Assembly: GCA_029448655.1 (NCBI GenBank)
Contig: JACCLO010000008.1
Coordinates: 868,001-932,000, forward strand
Reading direction: 5' to 3'
DNA length: 64,000 nucleotides
Source: Wolfiporia cocos
Taxonomy: Eukaryota > Basidiomycota > Agaricomycetes > Polyporales > Phaeolaceae
Below are positions 52,913-64,000 of this stretch, one piece after another. Below the pieces are notes generated by a model. It saw only the letters and a list, made by a program, of their open reading frames with translations. It did not search any database and was not told the origin of the DNA. The position numbers and the translations under genes are program-made. Each line of letters opens with the position of its first letter. Positions within the stretch are counted from its first letter, which is position 1.

Positions 52913-54246
52913 TCAGGCTCCTAGAACCAGCCACTCTATGCATTCCATGTTCCTGTTGTGGCTAAGTCAGGTGATATTCCCAATATGGGAACGACTTAGC
53001 CGAACAACAAGGAAGTGAATGCCATAGAGTGGCTGGCCAAATATGTTGGTGCTTGATTAGCCAGGCTGACAAATCAATTAGATTCCCATTTTTGTTCGAG
53101 CAGGTGCACAGGAAACTACTGCTAATGGAATGAGTAACGGCTGAGTCAGAGCATCACATTGGCTTGCCCACTGCCTAATTTGGAATCAGAGACACTGACA
53201 GCTGGTACAGCAATGCAGTAGCATATGTACTAGCCTTTCTTTATACCTGATGCTAATGTCAAGTACACTTGGTGAACAAGAGAATGCCGACATGATATTG
53301 ACCTCTCTCATGTGTTCTATATGTGCAATCCTCAGTGTCCATGCTATCATGGCTGCTTAACAGCTGGAGCCATTGTGCAAAATGTCTAGAATGCCATAAA
53401 GTGTTAAGTGAACCTCAGCCACCAACAGGTGATTCAAAGTTGCGCCATATCATAGCCTCACTAGGATGAAGTCTTCGATGGCTACTTGGCATTAACAAAG
53501 TATTGCTGCAAAATCTAGAACATTGGTGAATGTAAATGACTCTGGCAACATTCTGGGATATGGCAGAGATTGCAGTGTAGCACAGTAACACACAGCCACC
53601 TGATTCTAGCCACAATACAAGCTACAGCCTTGTCACCACAGCATGGCACTGTATGTACTACACTGCACTGCACTTGGAGCACAGAAACGTAGTACTATGG
53701 TAGTAGTGCCTGCAGTTCTGGATGAGGGCAGTGGGTGAGCCGATGTGATGCTCTGACTCAGCCATTACTCATTCCATTAGCAGTAGTTTCCTGTGCACCT
53801 GCTTGAACAAAAATGGGAATCTAATCATCACAAGATGTGCTGCGGACCCAATGCAACATGCTTATGAGTGGCACTATAGCCACTCCCCCAAAAGGGCTAC
53901 AATAACAGCTCATGCTGCTATCAAGGGTCCAGCTATATCCGCAGTTCATGTTCCCATGCTAGGCACCTATTAGACACTTTTTGTGTAGGCCATGTATGCT
54001 GGCGCCACGTACGGGTAATGTACCCTAGTTATTACTCCGTAACGTCTATGATATGTACTTTCGCATAATCTGTGACACTAATTGATTTGTCAGCTCAGCT
54101 AATCGAGCACCAACATATTTGGCCAGCCACTCTATAGTGTTAACTTCCTCGTTGTTTGGCTAAGTCATTCCCATATTGGGAACATCACCTGACTTAGCCA
54201 CAACAGGAATGTGGAATGCATAGAGGATCTGGTTTTAGGAGCCTGA
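52913..54246. mobile_element. Foldback element with long terminal inverted repeats
   Basis: The left end TCAGGCTCCTAGAACCAG matches the reverse complement of the right end (CTGGTTTTAGGAGCCTGA). The arms can be followed for about 265 bp (52913-53180 against 53727-54246), with the right arm split by a later insertion. The centre (53181-53726) has no transposase. No clear target duplication was found, so superfamily is unassigned. Confidence 0.75.
53825..54081. mobile_element. 257-bp insertion nested in the foldback element
   Basis: The left arm shows that the right arm should read GGGAATCTAATTGATTTGTCAG. Instead it is interrupted after GGGAATCTAA and resumes at CTAATTGATT. The repeated CTAA (or TAA) looks like a target duplication; TAA would fit a PIF/Harbinger-type element. 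Terminal inverted repeats are weak. Confidence 0.55.
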
Positions 54247-54529
54247 TATGCCCTAGGCCTTGTATGCCGCATATCCATATCACTGCACTATTGGGTATTG
54301 TCACCTGTTATTATTATGCTGCCTTAGTTTTATCATTTGACATCTGCTCTCCTTAATTTATCTAAGTCCTGCCAACAATAGAATAAGGGTAGTGCTGGTT
54401 CCAGCAAGGCCCGCTACAAAATATTCAAGTTGGCAACAAAGAGTAGATTCTCAGTCAAAAATGCGGTCTTATGGTCATATGGGCCTGTGGCACCCATTCT
54501 ATTTTCTGTGATTACTAGACATATTTTCA

Positions 54530-55042
54530 TTTTTGAAGATACAGGAGGTGTCCAAAGTGACAGGAGTTGACTGTCTCATACACACTGCTCCACCAGAAGC
54601 GCATAAGGATGTTGTTTGTGTTCATCACAATCTCAAGGCATGCGATGAACATCCTCCATTGCAGAAAATAAGGAAGTGGTTTGATGTAGATGTCGACATT
54701 GTGAACAGTCTGTGCACTGAGTCCTTGAAGGTGTGAATTGGTCTCAAACCTGGGAAAATTGAACAGCTGACTGCAGATGACTATATTGATGTCTTCAGCT
54801 TGAAGTTTGCATCTGTGATCTCAGCTCGCATTCCCATGAGTGGCAACATCAAGGGCATGCAGCTGCATGGTGACCTGCAGCTCACTGTCAAGGGTAGAAA
54901 GGGGATGAGCAGGAGAGTGCACGCACGATCCGTTCATACTTCACCCCATGTGCACAGTGGCATCATCATGCGAGAGCTTGCAACAGTGTGTGCATGGCAG
55001 AGCATGGACTGTTGTGGAGGAGGGAGGATATTTGATGCATGA
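54530..55042 (+). pseudogene. Decayed ORF of unknown family
   Basis: Two open stretches in the same frame (54533-54736 and 54737-55042) are separated by a single TGA after TESLKV. Translation continues with LKPGKIEQLTADDYIDVFSL and FASVISARIPMSGNIKG. The composition is protein-like and the frame is uniform across the stop, which suggests a once longer coding region, probably transposon-borne. No family was recognised. Confidence 0.4.
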
Positions 55043-57529
55043 GAAGGGAAGAGGGAGGGCATCTGCAACCATGACAAGGGACTGGTGAGGTGTCTGCAGC
55101 AATGGCAGGAGCATGCAAGATGCGATTGTGAATACACCAGAACTGAGGCAAGTGTGGGGGCAGCAACAGTGATGTGCGGTGTTGTGACTGGCATGATGAG
55201 ATGGTTGTGCTGCTAGTGTGAACATGATGTGCTTGTGGGAATTGGGAGATTGGATGGGTCAATTGTAGATTATGTATGTGTGCCATAGTACTGGCCCCCA
55301 TGCTTACAGTGCCCAGAGAGGGAAAAACATGGGCATTAGAATGCAGCATATTCAAACTGGAAACCATGTTCACCTGGCTTGAAGGGGTGCTCCATGGTAC
55401 GTTGAAGAAAGGATATGCCATTCATTTGAGGACTGGTGCACCATTAAGCTCAGAGAGAAAGAAAGGTTGATATGATGAATGAGGTGTGCACAATGCATTT
55501 GCAGTGATAGCAATGGAGGTAGTATCTGAGGATACCTTCCTTTAAAAGCTGATTTGAGCATAGTGCTGTGACATCAGTGTGATCATGGCTTGACAGAGAT
55601 GATATACATTGTTATCTGCAAGCTTGATAACATTGATTGGGAGCAACATCAATGAGATCTTGTGCTACATTTTGGTTGGACAAGGTATTCTATACAGTAG
55701 TGGTATCGTAGCATGCCAGACATCATTCAAGATGCCACAACAGATGATTTTGTCAGAGCTCAATCACAAGCTAATTTTGGTCATGGCAGCTTCAGTGCCC
55801 TGCAGGGCAGTTTCAATGGCATGCAGTAGGGTCTCCCTGTCTTCCATGCCTACACTGACCTTAATGAGGGTTACCTTGACATCCCCACCCACCGTGATAC
55901 AGTTCACATACTGTGTGACCCGTGCAATGGGGAACCCTAATACACCGCCAATTACTTGAGGTTGATGGCGTCGTGTAGCCATCTAGCACCCAGACTAGCT
56001 AGTGTAAAGTATAGAGTGTGTCACACCCAGCACGCAGTATGAGAGAAAGGGGGGTCACCCTGACATTGAGAATAATAGAGCTGAGGTTGTAAGACCTCAG
56101 CTCGCACTATAAGTACGTACATGCACTATAGGCGTGTCTACCCTAAAGAGAAGGACTGTGCGCACAGCACCTACATCTCGTGACTGGTAACTACCTGTAT
56201 TGTAAGTGCTCCGATGTACTGTACCACCTGACCCAGGTATCTACGAGGCCCCTTATCTTTTCTACATTGATGATCGTCCTGGTGCTAACAGCAATGGAGG
56301 CATCAAGAAATGGATCTGTGACATGCTGCCCATTCTAATTCAGCAGCTAAGATGGTGTACAGCAATGTGATCACAAAGTTTGTACCAAGACTCAGGCCCT
56401 TGTGGCATGGGAGTGTGTCATAGAATGCATGCAATTGGGATCGTCAAGGTGAACAGAGCACATCCTTGATCATGGCCGAAGTTTTAAGAGGAAAACAACA
56501 ATGTCGCGAAATAGTGCCCTTGAAAATCATATCACATGACAGGTGTGGATAGGGAAAAGCTCTCCCACACTTTACTGAGAGATTGAAATGCTCTCGAAAT
56601 GAAATTTATGTGTGCACAAAAAGTGTATGTCTATTTCACAAAAACAAAACCACAAGAACCCACTACTATTGTAGCAGGAATAAAACCAAGATAAATGGCT
56701 GGCTACAGGACATGCAGATCACCTTCATCATGTCACAGAGTGTGGCATGCTGCCTTGTGGCATCAGGTGACTTGTAGATTAGATCGTTAGATTAGATAGG
56801 GTAGTCACTAGCTCACAAGGTCACTAGTAGCACATGATGTGTTACGGTAGTTACATAGTAACACCCTGCGCCTTACAGCGCATGGGGCCCCTTTAATGCA
56901 GGTATACTACCAGTGATACATCATGTACTTAGTTCAGTGAGGATTGAGGTTAGCACCTCATCCTCTAGATTCTAGTTGTTGGGCTAAGGCCCCTCTGCTA
57001 CCTCATGCATGCACCCTGCCTGCCTCGTCAACCTATGACTTAGGGTTGCCTCTGTGTGGCACCCGGCATGTCACCGCTATGCACGCACGCACTTGGATAG
57101 GGACATCACTGTGAGTAGCACTGTGACACATCAGACATCATATATATTCTCTACGCAGGTGCACAAACAGGTTCTATAAACCTCTGAATGAAGGAAATTA
57201 TCTACACACACTGCAGGTTCAGCAGGTAGTGGTGACTTTCTAAGTCAAAGAGTAATGTTTGTTATAATGTGATCAAACAATACTCATAACTGAGACATCC
57301 TGGACATGTGCATTGACAGTCATCTTGGTGTGGGACAAATAAACAGATCAGGGAAGGGCATCTATAGGGACAAGCTCAGTCATGGATGTATTTCTGGCCT
57401 TGTCAGAGATCCTCTGCTCTGATGACTTGCCAACGTCTGAAGCAACTGATAGAATGGTTCATGTCATTATTGTCTCACTGGAAACACTACAGTGAGAGCC
57501 CTTGTGTGGGGGAAACACTGCCCATGCCC
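55043..57529. other. Gene-free repeat-rich sequence
   Basis: No gene was recognised. LTR-like blocks occur at 55.99-56.25 kb (GCACTATAAGTACGTAC) and 56.80-57.12 kb (CCTGCGCCTTACAGCGC). The latter resembles 3.45-3.65 kb in layout, but the ends could not be defined. Confidence 0.45.
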
Positions 57530-58138
57530 TGTTACGGGTCGAATACCCGTTCGTATATTTGAGTCACGAATATAGATCGTTCTTCTGCACGTAGTCCAAA
57601 GGACGTATGCAAGGCAAATACTCGTTAGATGCCTTCAAGTCCTAAGTCCGAGAAGTCAATGTGTACTTCGAGGACTTAGCCATTCGGTTGCTCGAGTGAG
57701 AAATACTGAGTGTAGTTTCCTACGTTTGAGAACGAGTATAAGACTTCTTGTTTGTACAACAAGGTCGAGCTAAAGAGCCTTGATAGTAAATACATGAGTT
57801 TATATACTTCGTGGGGTTTTAGGGGTCAAGTCTGTCCCAGATGTCACCGATACTATAGTACCAAACGTTTGATAGGTATGTAGTGATGTATCTGTAACGA
57901 TAGATAGGAATGATGATGGCAGTTGAACGCCATCTATCAGCTAACAAATGATAAATGTGAAACGAGGGCAGAGTTGGATCTGCCAAAGGTGAAACATGCC
58001 CTATACACTAGTACAACTGGGGATGCGCCCAGTAGAGTCACGAGTAGCCAGGGGAGTTGGTTGCGCAACAAGTCCCTGTATTGTATTCACCCAATGGTGA
58101 GTTCTGCCAGCGTTCGAAAAATCGAAATAACCATAACA
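57530..58138. mobile_element. Solo LTR, family A, copy 1
   Basis: Starts TGTTACGG and ends CCATAACA. It is flanked by TGCCC on both sides (57525-57529 and 58139-58143), a perfect 5-bp duplication. It lacks about 100 bp present in copies 2 and 3. No internal retroelement sequence adjoins it. Confidence 0.88.
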
Positions 58139-58618
58139 TGCCCCAGTGATAACAGTCACTGCATTGTCCCTGCCTATATATTCCAGTTAATATCTGCTCC
58201 ACTGTCTACTCTGGTCTATAAGTGAAATGACTGCCAGAGGCTTGTGGTCTGAAGCTCGTAGAGTCCCCTTCAAAAAAGTAAGTTCATGGTGTCTCGCCAT
58301 GATGATTGAGGACTAGGGTCTTCCATGTAGCTGTTGTCATGTCCACATTCACTATGATTGTAAAATCAATGGACTTGTCACAGATTTTACCGAGTTTTCA
58401 TACCTAAAAGACTTGTGTCTGGGATTATATTTCGCATTTTATGCCTTAATTATCACATGTTACACGGGCACTTATGCATCACATGATAGTTCCCTTATGG
58501 GGCTACAATATTGCTTGTTAGCATGTGACCATGAGAATAGCTTAGATAAGCTCTACCACGGTACCAGATCATATAACTGTATAGTTATAAAGCCACCCAA
58601 ACCTTGCCTAGGTTAGGT

Positions 58619-59411
58619 TAGTGTTGCCGTGGCTCGGGCTTGAGCCACAGCTCAAGCCAAGCCGCACTTACCGAAGCCGAGCCAAGCCATATTTGCAGCT
58701 CACAGAGCTGACAGCGATGGCTCGGCTACCAGTAGCTTGGCTTGGCTCGGCTTCAGGCTAAGCCGTGGCTCAAGCGCTCGGGTCCAAATCGGGTGTGCGC
58801 TCGCAATTGCCTGCGATCTGTGACGGTGATGCCATACGCTCATGATAATATGAGAGGGGAATTCAGCTGATGTACCGCTACACTATTGATTATGACGTAT
58901 ATACTGACTAGGCTCGAAGATCCCGCAGCATACTCATTTGAAGATGGGAGCCACTAACCTCCGGTAGAGGTTGCTGTACATACTAAGACCAGAGCACACA
59001 TACGGCACCATATGCGATCATCGTATATCATATTCTACGCATTACTTACAAACTCTGGAATTATTGCAACTGAATGCGATGGAGAACGAGCAGCGAATGC
59101 AGATTGCAGAGGACGCACTATTTGCTGTTTCGGCCAATACATACGCTCAGATTTGTCCAAAACTGTAAATATTTGTACTTAGATATCGAAAAAGCTATGT
59201 TTGTACACATGGATACGCTATTCAATACACCATTCCTATGTGTCACTCAGCTAGCTACTAGACGCTGCGAGCCACAGCTTGAGCCGAAGCTGCCTCGAGC
59301 CAAGCCGAGCCACGTGTAGTCTAAGCCAAGCCGCAGGAAGCCGAGCCGTTCAAAGTCCAAAACCGTCAGGAGCCAAGCCGAGCCAAGCCAAGCGGAACCG
59401 CGGCAACACTA
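58619..59411. mobile_element. Non-autonomous hAT element
   Basis: Terminal inverted repeats TAGTGTTGCCG and CGGCAACACTA are flanked by a perfect 8-bp duplication GGTTAGGT (58611-58618 and 59412-59419), the hallmark of hAT. Both subterminal regions are crowded with AGCCAAGCCGAGCC-type motifs in opposite orientation, likely transposase binding sites. The 793-bp element has no transposase ORF, so it must depend on an autonomous partner elsewhere. Confidence 0.9.
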
Positions 59412-59419
59412 GGTTAGGT

Positions 59420-60586
59420 ACACATGGTCACCTGACAACCAGACACGTCTTAACACACTACTAAGCTGGTTTACATCAGTGGTCCAGGCAAATGCACCTG
59501 ATCTGATTACTAACGTTTGTTGCCACAAAGCACAAACATGGACCTATGGTCCAAAGCACATACATGATTGGGGTGCTCATTACCTGGCGCCCAAACAAGC
59601 ATGCACTTGCCATTACTGGCTCGCGCACAGACCATCTAACTTTAGGGCAGACCATTACTGGTTGTTGCAACCCATGTATATAAGCTTGACTTCTAAGGCA
59701 TAGTTGCCTTAGAACTATTCACTTCATTTGTAACCTGCTCATACCAAGCTTGTTACCACTTGTCTTGTCAACTACCAGCGACCCTTACAACTTAGTAAGT
59801 AAGTCCCTGACATGTGACAGGACTGTTCTCATTTAGTGAAGATGAAGAGGACACACAAATATGAGGCCTGCCAAGGAACTTGAACTCTGGTGCAGGACAT
59901 GAGCCTACTGTACCATGGCTGTAGCAGATATTATGACTGACCCCAACAGAACAGCAAATATCATTTAGTCTGATACTAATGTGGACAGAAGTGCCACAAT
60001 GGTGTACAGCTTGCGGAATATTGTTGGCATGCTAGTAGAGTACCTTCCATGCCAACAGAAGTCAATCATACATGGAAACGGAAAGTAGAATGTTGCTAGC
60101 ATTACCTGCTCTGCAACAACGAATAAGAGCACTGGTGGAAGAAGCAAACAAAGGTGCAGCCGCACAATGACAAGGTGGTCGAAAGTCCCTAATCCCTTTA
60201 AGAGTGTTTGTGAATATCCATTTGATGGATCATGACTTGCATATACAGTAACATGTGCCACCAGATTGGAAGAAGCTGGACTGCAGATCCAGAATGTTGA
60301 TCATCGAAGTTTCATGGGCAAGCAACACTGATTGCCCTTATTCTCTAGACCAATCTTTGTTAGAATACTCAGCCTCAAGGTGAAATTGTACTGTTGAGTT
60401 GAGTGATGCATTGTTCTGCATAGGTTTTGGAAAGTGAGGTTCTGCTGATGATCATATCATGCAGGTCTGATTTCCTGGTTAGTAGAGAGTGTTTCACATT
60501 GACTGTAGTCAAGACACCACGAGCTTAAAACAGTTACAAGCACTTTGAATTACATATTTACCAAAATTGATACATTAACTTGGATC
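59420..60586. other. Gene-free sequence between hAT and LTR
   Basis: No gene was recognised. Around 59.58-59.70 kb it has CCATTACTGG phrases and TATATAAGC followed by a repeated block, similar in style to the LTR-like repeats at 1-2.4 kb. Confidence 0.4.
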
Positions 60587-61302
60587 TGTTACGGGTTGTA
60601 TACCCATTTGTATATTTGATATGTGAATATAAATTGTCCTTCTGCACGTAGTCTTGATGACGAGTGCAAGGCTAATATATCTGTACTAAGCCTTCATGCC
60701 CTAAGTCGAAGACTTTAGGGATCATTCAATATCCAATACACATTAGAGGATATAATCTGTTCTGATGCAAGCCTTGTAGAATATAAGACTTGCCTAAGTC
60801 TGAGAAGTTGATGTGCACTTTGAGGACTTAGCTGGTTCAAGAGCTCAGTGAATACTGAGCATAGTTTCCTACGTTTGAGAACAAGTATAAGACTTCTTGT
60901 TTATACAACAAGGTCGAGCTGAAGAGCCTCAATGGTAAGTACATTGACTTATATACTATGCTAGGTTTTAGGGGTTGAGTCTGTCCCAGATGTCACTGAT
61001 ACTATCTACGCCTTAGGGTGAAATGTTTGATAAGTATGTAGTGATAAATCTGAAATGCTAGATAGAGATAGAAATGATATGGTAGTTGAACACCATCTGT
61101 AAATCACAAAATGATAAATATGAAATGATGGCAGAGTTAGATCTGCCAGAGTCAAAACATGCCCTATACACTAGTACAACCGGGGTTAAGCCCGGTGTGA
61201 TCACGAGTAGCCAGGGGGTTGGTTGTGCAACAAGTCCCTGTATTGTATTCACCTAGTAGTGAGTTCTGCCAGTGTTTGTGAAAAATAGAAATAACCATAA
61301 CA
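60587..61302. mobile_element. Solo LTR, family A, copy 2
   Basis: TGTTACGG...CCATAACA termini with perfect GGATC duplication (60582-60586 and 61303-61307). It is 716 bp and includes the stretch missing from copy 1. Confidence 0.88.
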
Positions 61303-61612
61303 GGATCTGCCAACAGGATATCTGTGCACACCACCATCAATAGTATGAGCAGATCACATATCGCAGCACTCTCACTTGAATAAGCTAGAAGTAATAGGCT
61401 ACATCATGTTCTGTGACAACACTATCAGGCATTGATGTAAGCCCATCATTCTGTTGATCACACATCACACATTTTCGACTGTCCATGATAAGATGCTCTC
61501 AATATTATCACATCCCATGACAGCTGAATGTCAACTGCTGAACTATTGATGTTTATGATCACTTTTGATGATTGAACTCGTCTGATGGGAGACACCATGA
61601 CTTACCATTTCA

Positions 61613-62319
61613 TGTTATGAGTTGAATACCCGTTTGTATATCCGGGTCGTGGATATAAATTGTTCTTCTGTGTGTAGTCCTGTGGACGAGCACAAGGCAC
61701 ATATTATCTGAATAAGCCTTCCGGCCCTAAGTCAAAGACTCTAGGGGATCGTGTAATATTCAATATGTGTTAGAGAATATAATTGGTTCAAGCACAAGTC
61801 TTCTAGAATATAAGACTTGCCTAAGTCCGAGAAGTCAGTGTGCACTTTGAGGACTTAGTCAGTTCAGGGCTCAGTGAATACTGAGTATAGTTTCCTACAT
61901 TTGAGAATGAGTATAAGACTTCTTGTTTATACAACAAGGTCGAGCTGAAGAGCCTCAATGCTAAGTACATTGGTTTATATACTATGTTGGGTTTTAGGAG
62001 TCTTGTCTGTCCCAGATGTCACTGGTACTATCTACACTATAGTATGAAACATTTGATGAGCATGTATTGATATATCTGAAATGATAGATAGTAATATAAT
62101 GGTTGTTGAACACCATCTGTCGATCAGTAAATGATAAATATGAAACGAGGGCAGAGTTGGATCTGCCAGAGTCGAAATGTGCCCTATACATTAGTACAAC
62201 CAGGGTTACACTCAGTAGAGTCATGAGTAGCCAGGGGGTTGGTTGTGCAACAAGTCCCTGTATCATATTCACCCAGTGGTGAGTTCTGCCAGAGTTTAAA
62301 ATTTAAAATGACCATAACA
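61613..62319. mobile_element. Solo LTR, family A, copy 3
   Basis: Starts TGTTATG and ends CCATAACA. Flanked by TTTCA and CTTCA (one mismatch), an aged 5-bp duplication. It is 707 bp and similar to copy 2 throughout. Confidence 0.83.
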
Positions 62320-62494
62320 CTTCAAGAAAGATGCATTATGATTATCAATGTGCATTCAGCACATGGTGGCCCCTGTGGGAGGTGGGTTTGCACTTGACAG
62401 CACTGAGACTCTATCCACCATGTCATGAAATTCATCTATACAGTGTCACAGATACTTCAAAATCCTCCTTTGGTCACGTCACAAGAAGATCGGG

Positions 62495-63033
62495 TGTTAC
62501 GGATCGAATATCCATTCAGCTGAAATAACTAAGTCGAGTTACTCAGCATATTGAGTAGCGCACTACTCGTCAGACTCGGTGGAGTCGAGCGTCGATATAC
62601 AAGCTGCAGGCTTCATTGCTCAAGCCTTTGAGAACGAGTATAAGATTCTTGTTATTCAACAAGGTCGAGCTGAGGAACTCGACCGATATTTACAACAGGC
62701 CTTTATACTACGATTCGGCAATCGGGGTCATAGTGTCCTTGGTACTGCTACCACTAAGTCCATAAGGCTAGTACATTAAGATAACTAAGCTGAAACGTTG
62801 CGGTTGGGCGCAACAGTGGCTGAAACGTAGAAGTCCTGTGGTTAGACATAAGATATCAACTAGAACCTGATACGCTGCAAGACCATGGGCACAGGGCTGT
62901 TGTACATGAAACGAGGGTCACTGGTTGAACAGGGAACCCTAGAAATAATCACGCGATACTGCGGTTGAACGCTAAGTCCTCTTCTCCAGCGAGGCGTCAA
63001 AGATATTCAGATAATGGCACACGGACCGTAACA
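62495..63033. mobile_element. Solo LTR, family B, copy 2
   Basis: Starts TGTTACGG and ends CCGTAACA. Flanked by TCGGG and TTGGG (one mismatch). It matches 1475-1941, with an extra stretch of about 72 bp bounded by AAGATA on both sides, so the shorter copy probably lost it by deletion between short repeats. Confidence 0.83.
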
Positions 63034-64000
63034 TTGGGCCTGTCACATTAGAGATGTTTCACTACCAATAATTAGATAGGTTTTGCAACCACCTAACCAC
63101 CCAACATTTCTGGTCAATCCAGAGCTCCACACCCACCACAGGTCCTGGGGCTGACATGCCAAGGAACTTCACTGTCAACCAAGTGGCACCTTGCACCACT
63201 TGCATCAAGGCTACAGGTACCTCCTGATGTAACTGTGACTTGGCTAAGGCCACCTCTTTGTGAGCCTAACGTAACCTGTACACTTTGTTGAATGTAATTC
63301 AACAAAGTCACAGCATACATTCAGCATAGTTGGCCATCAAATTAGGTGAGTACTTGAGTCCCAGACTGTGGTAGTGTGGTTGGTCCTCAAATTGTCCCAC
63401 TGCATCCCACTTTGCTCCATGCCATGAAGAGCTCCATAACCCACCACTGATGGCAGGTTCAAATATGTTGCAAAACTTATCACTGAGGTGCCAACTTCTT
63501 GAGCTCCACAACCAGATGTTTGAAGTGGGGTGGGTGGAGCATAATGCTTGATCTTTGCAACACATACCAGTAACTGTATTCAAGTGCTGTCACCCCACAA
63601 AAGCATACACCAAAAGCATAGCCAATAGTGATGGTGACAGATGCTTCTTATAAGCTAGCATGTTGCCATGCATTTTGCCTAGATTAAATTTGTGGGGTGT
63701 TTCATGATGCCACACTACCTGACCCAAAATTCACTTGCTTGTTTTTTGAAGGCAGTTGAGACAGTTGCTGGTTAGTGCAAGGAGCTGAGCAGGCAAGGTG
63801 TAAAGCTAAGACTGCGTGTAACAGATGAATAGTTCTAAGGTCTTAAGCCTTAGAGCGCAAGCTTATATACATGTGGGGCTCTACCTAGGAACATGTCTGC
63901 CCCAATGCATTTGGTCTATGCGCCAAGTGGTAAAGCAAGGCACTAATCTGATGAGGCCATAATGGCATGCTGCTATGTCATGCTAATGACAACAAAGGCC
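63034..64000. other. Repeat-derived window end, no gene recognised
   Basis: Contains the partner (63182-63329) of the repeat at 35.3 kb. The minus-strand frames here and that repeat probably belong to one unclassified transposon continuing outside the window. A further LTR-like TATATACATGTGGGGC lies near 63.86 kb. Confidence 0.45.

Overview
The window looks like part of a basidiomycete (Agaricomycete) nuclear genome. Genes are split by many short introns of about 50-60 bp. The gene families are typical of wood- or litter-decay mushrooms: OPT transporter, DUF6534 seven-TM protein, GH28 exopolygalacturonase, GT61-like glycosyltransferase, F-box-like paralogues. The transposable elements (Tad1-like LINE, Helitron-like, hAT, solo LTRs) also fit a fungus. 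Exon models were built by hand from splice signals, reading phase and remembered family motifs. No species is claimed.

Layout. From 1 to 4.97 kb there is only repeat and transposon debris, including a solo LTR, followed by a relic transposase fragment. From 5.4 to 15.7 kb on the minus strand lie an OPT transporter, a DUF6534 seven-TM protein and a TENA/THI-4 gene. From 15.76 to 23.03 kb is a 7.2-kb insertion flanked by a 15-bp target-site duplication. It contains an intact LINE (ORF1 and ORF2, minus strand) and, inside the same duplication, a 376-codon ORF on the opposite strand. From 23.5 to 40.3 kb are host genes: two tandem F-box-like genes, a Sec2-type Rab exchange factor, a 15-exon exopolygalacturonase, a Gfo/Idh/MocA oxidoreductase of the D-xylose/dihydrodiol dehydrogenase type, and a TPT/DMT sugar-phosphate transporter. 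From 40.7 to 44.85 kb is a tandem array of about 1.47-kb units carrying a repeated multi-hairpin motif. A second TENA/THI-4 paralogue (45.0 kb) and a GT61-like gene (47.6-49.9 kb) follow.

From 50.2 kb to the end no intact gene was seen. This part holds a cluster of five non-autonomous Helitron-like units (two of about 0.88 kb in inverted orientation), a foldback element, a decayed ORF, a 793-bp non-autonomous hAT with a perfect 8-bp duplication, and four solo LTRs with 5-bp duplications.

The genes do not form an evident pathway cluster. Pectin and pentose use are loosely linked by the neighbouring GH28 enzyme, sugar-type oxidoreductase and TPT transporter, which is inference from proximity only. 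The most unusual items are the LINE with a large antisense ORF, the hairpin array with apparent covariation, and the Helitron-like cluster.
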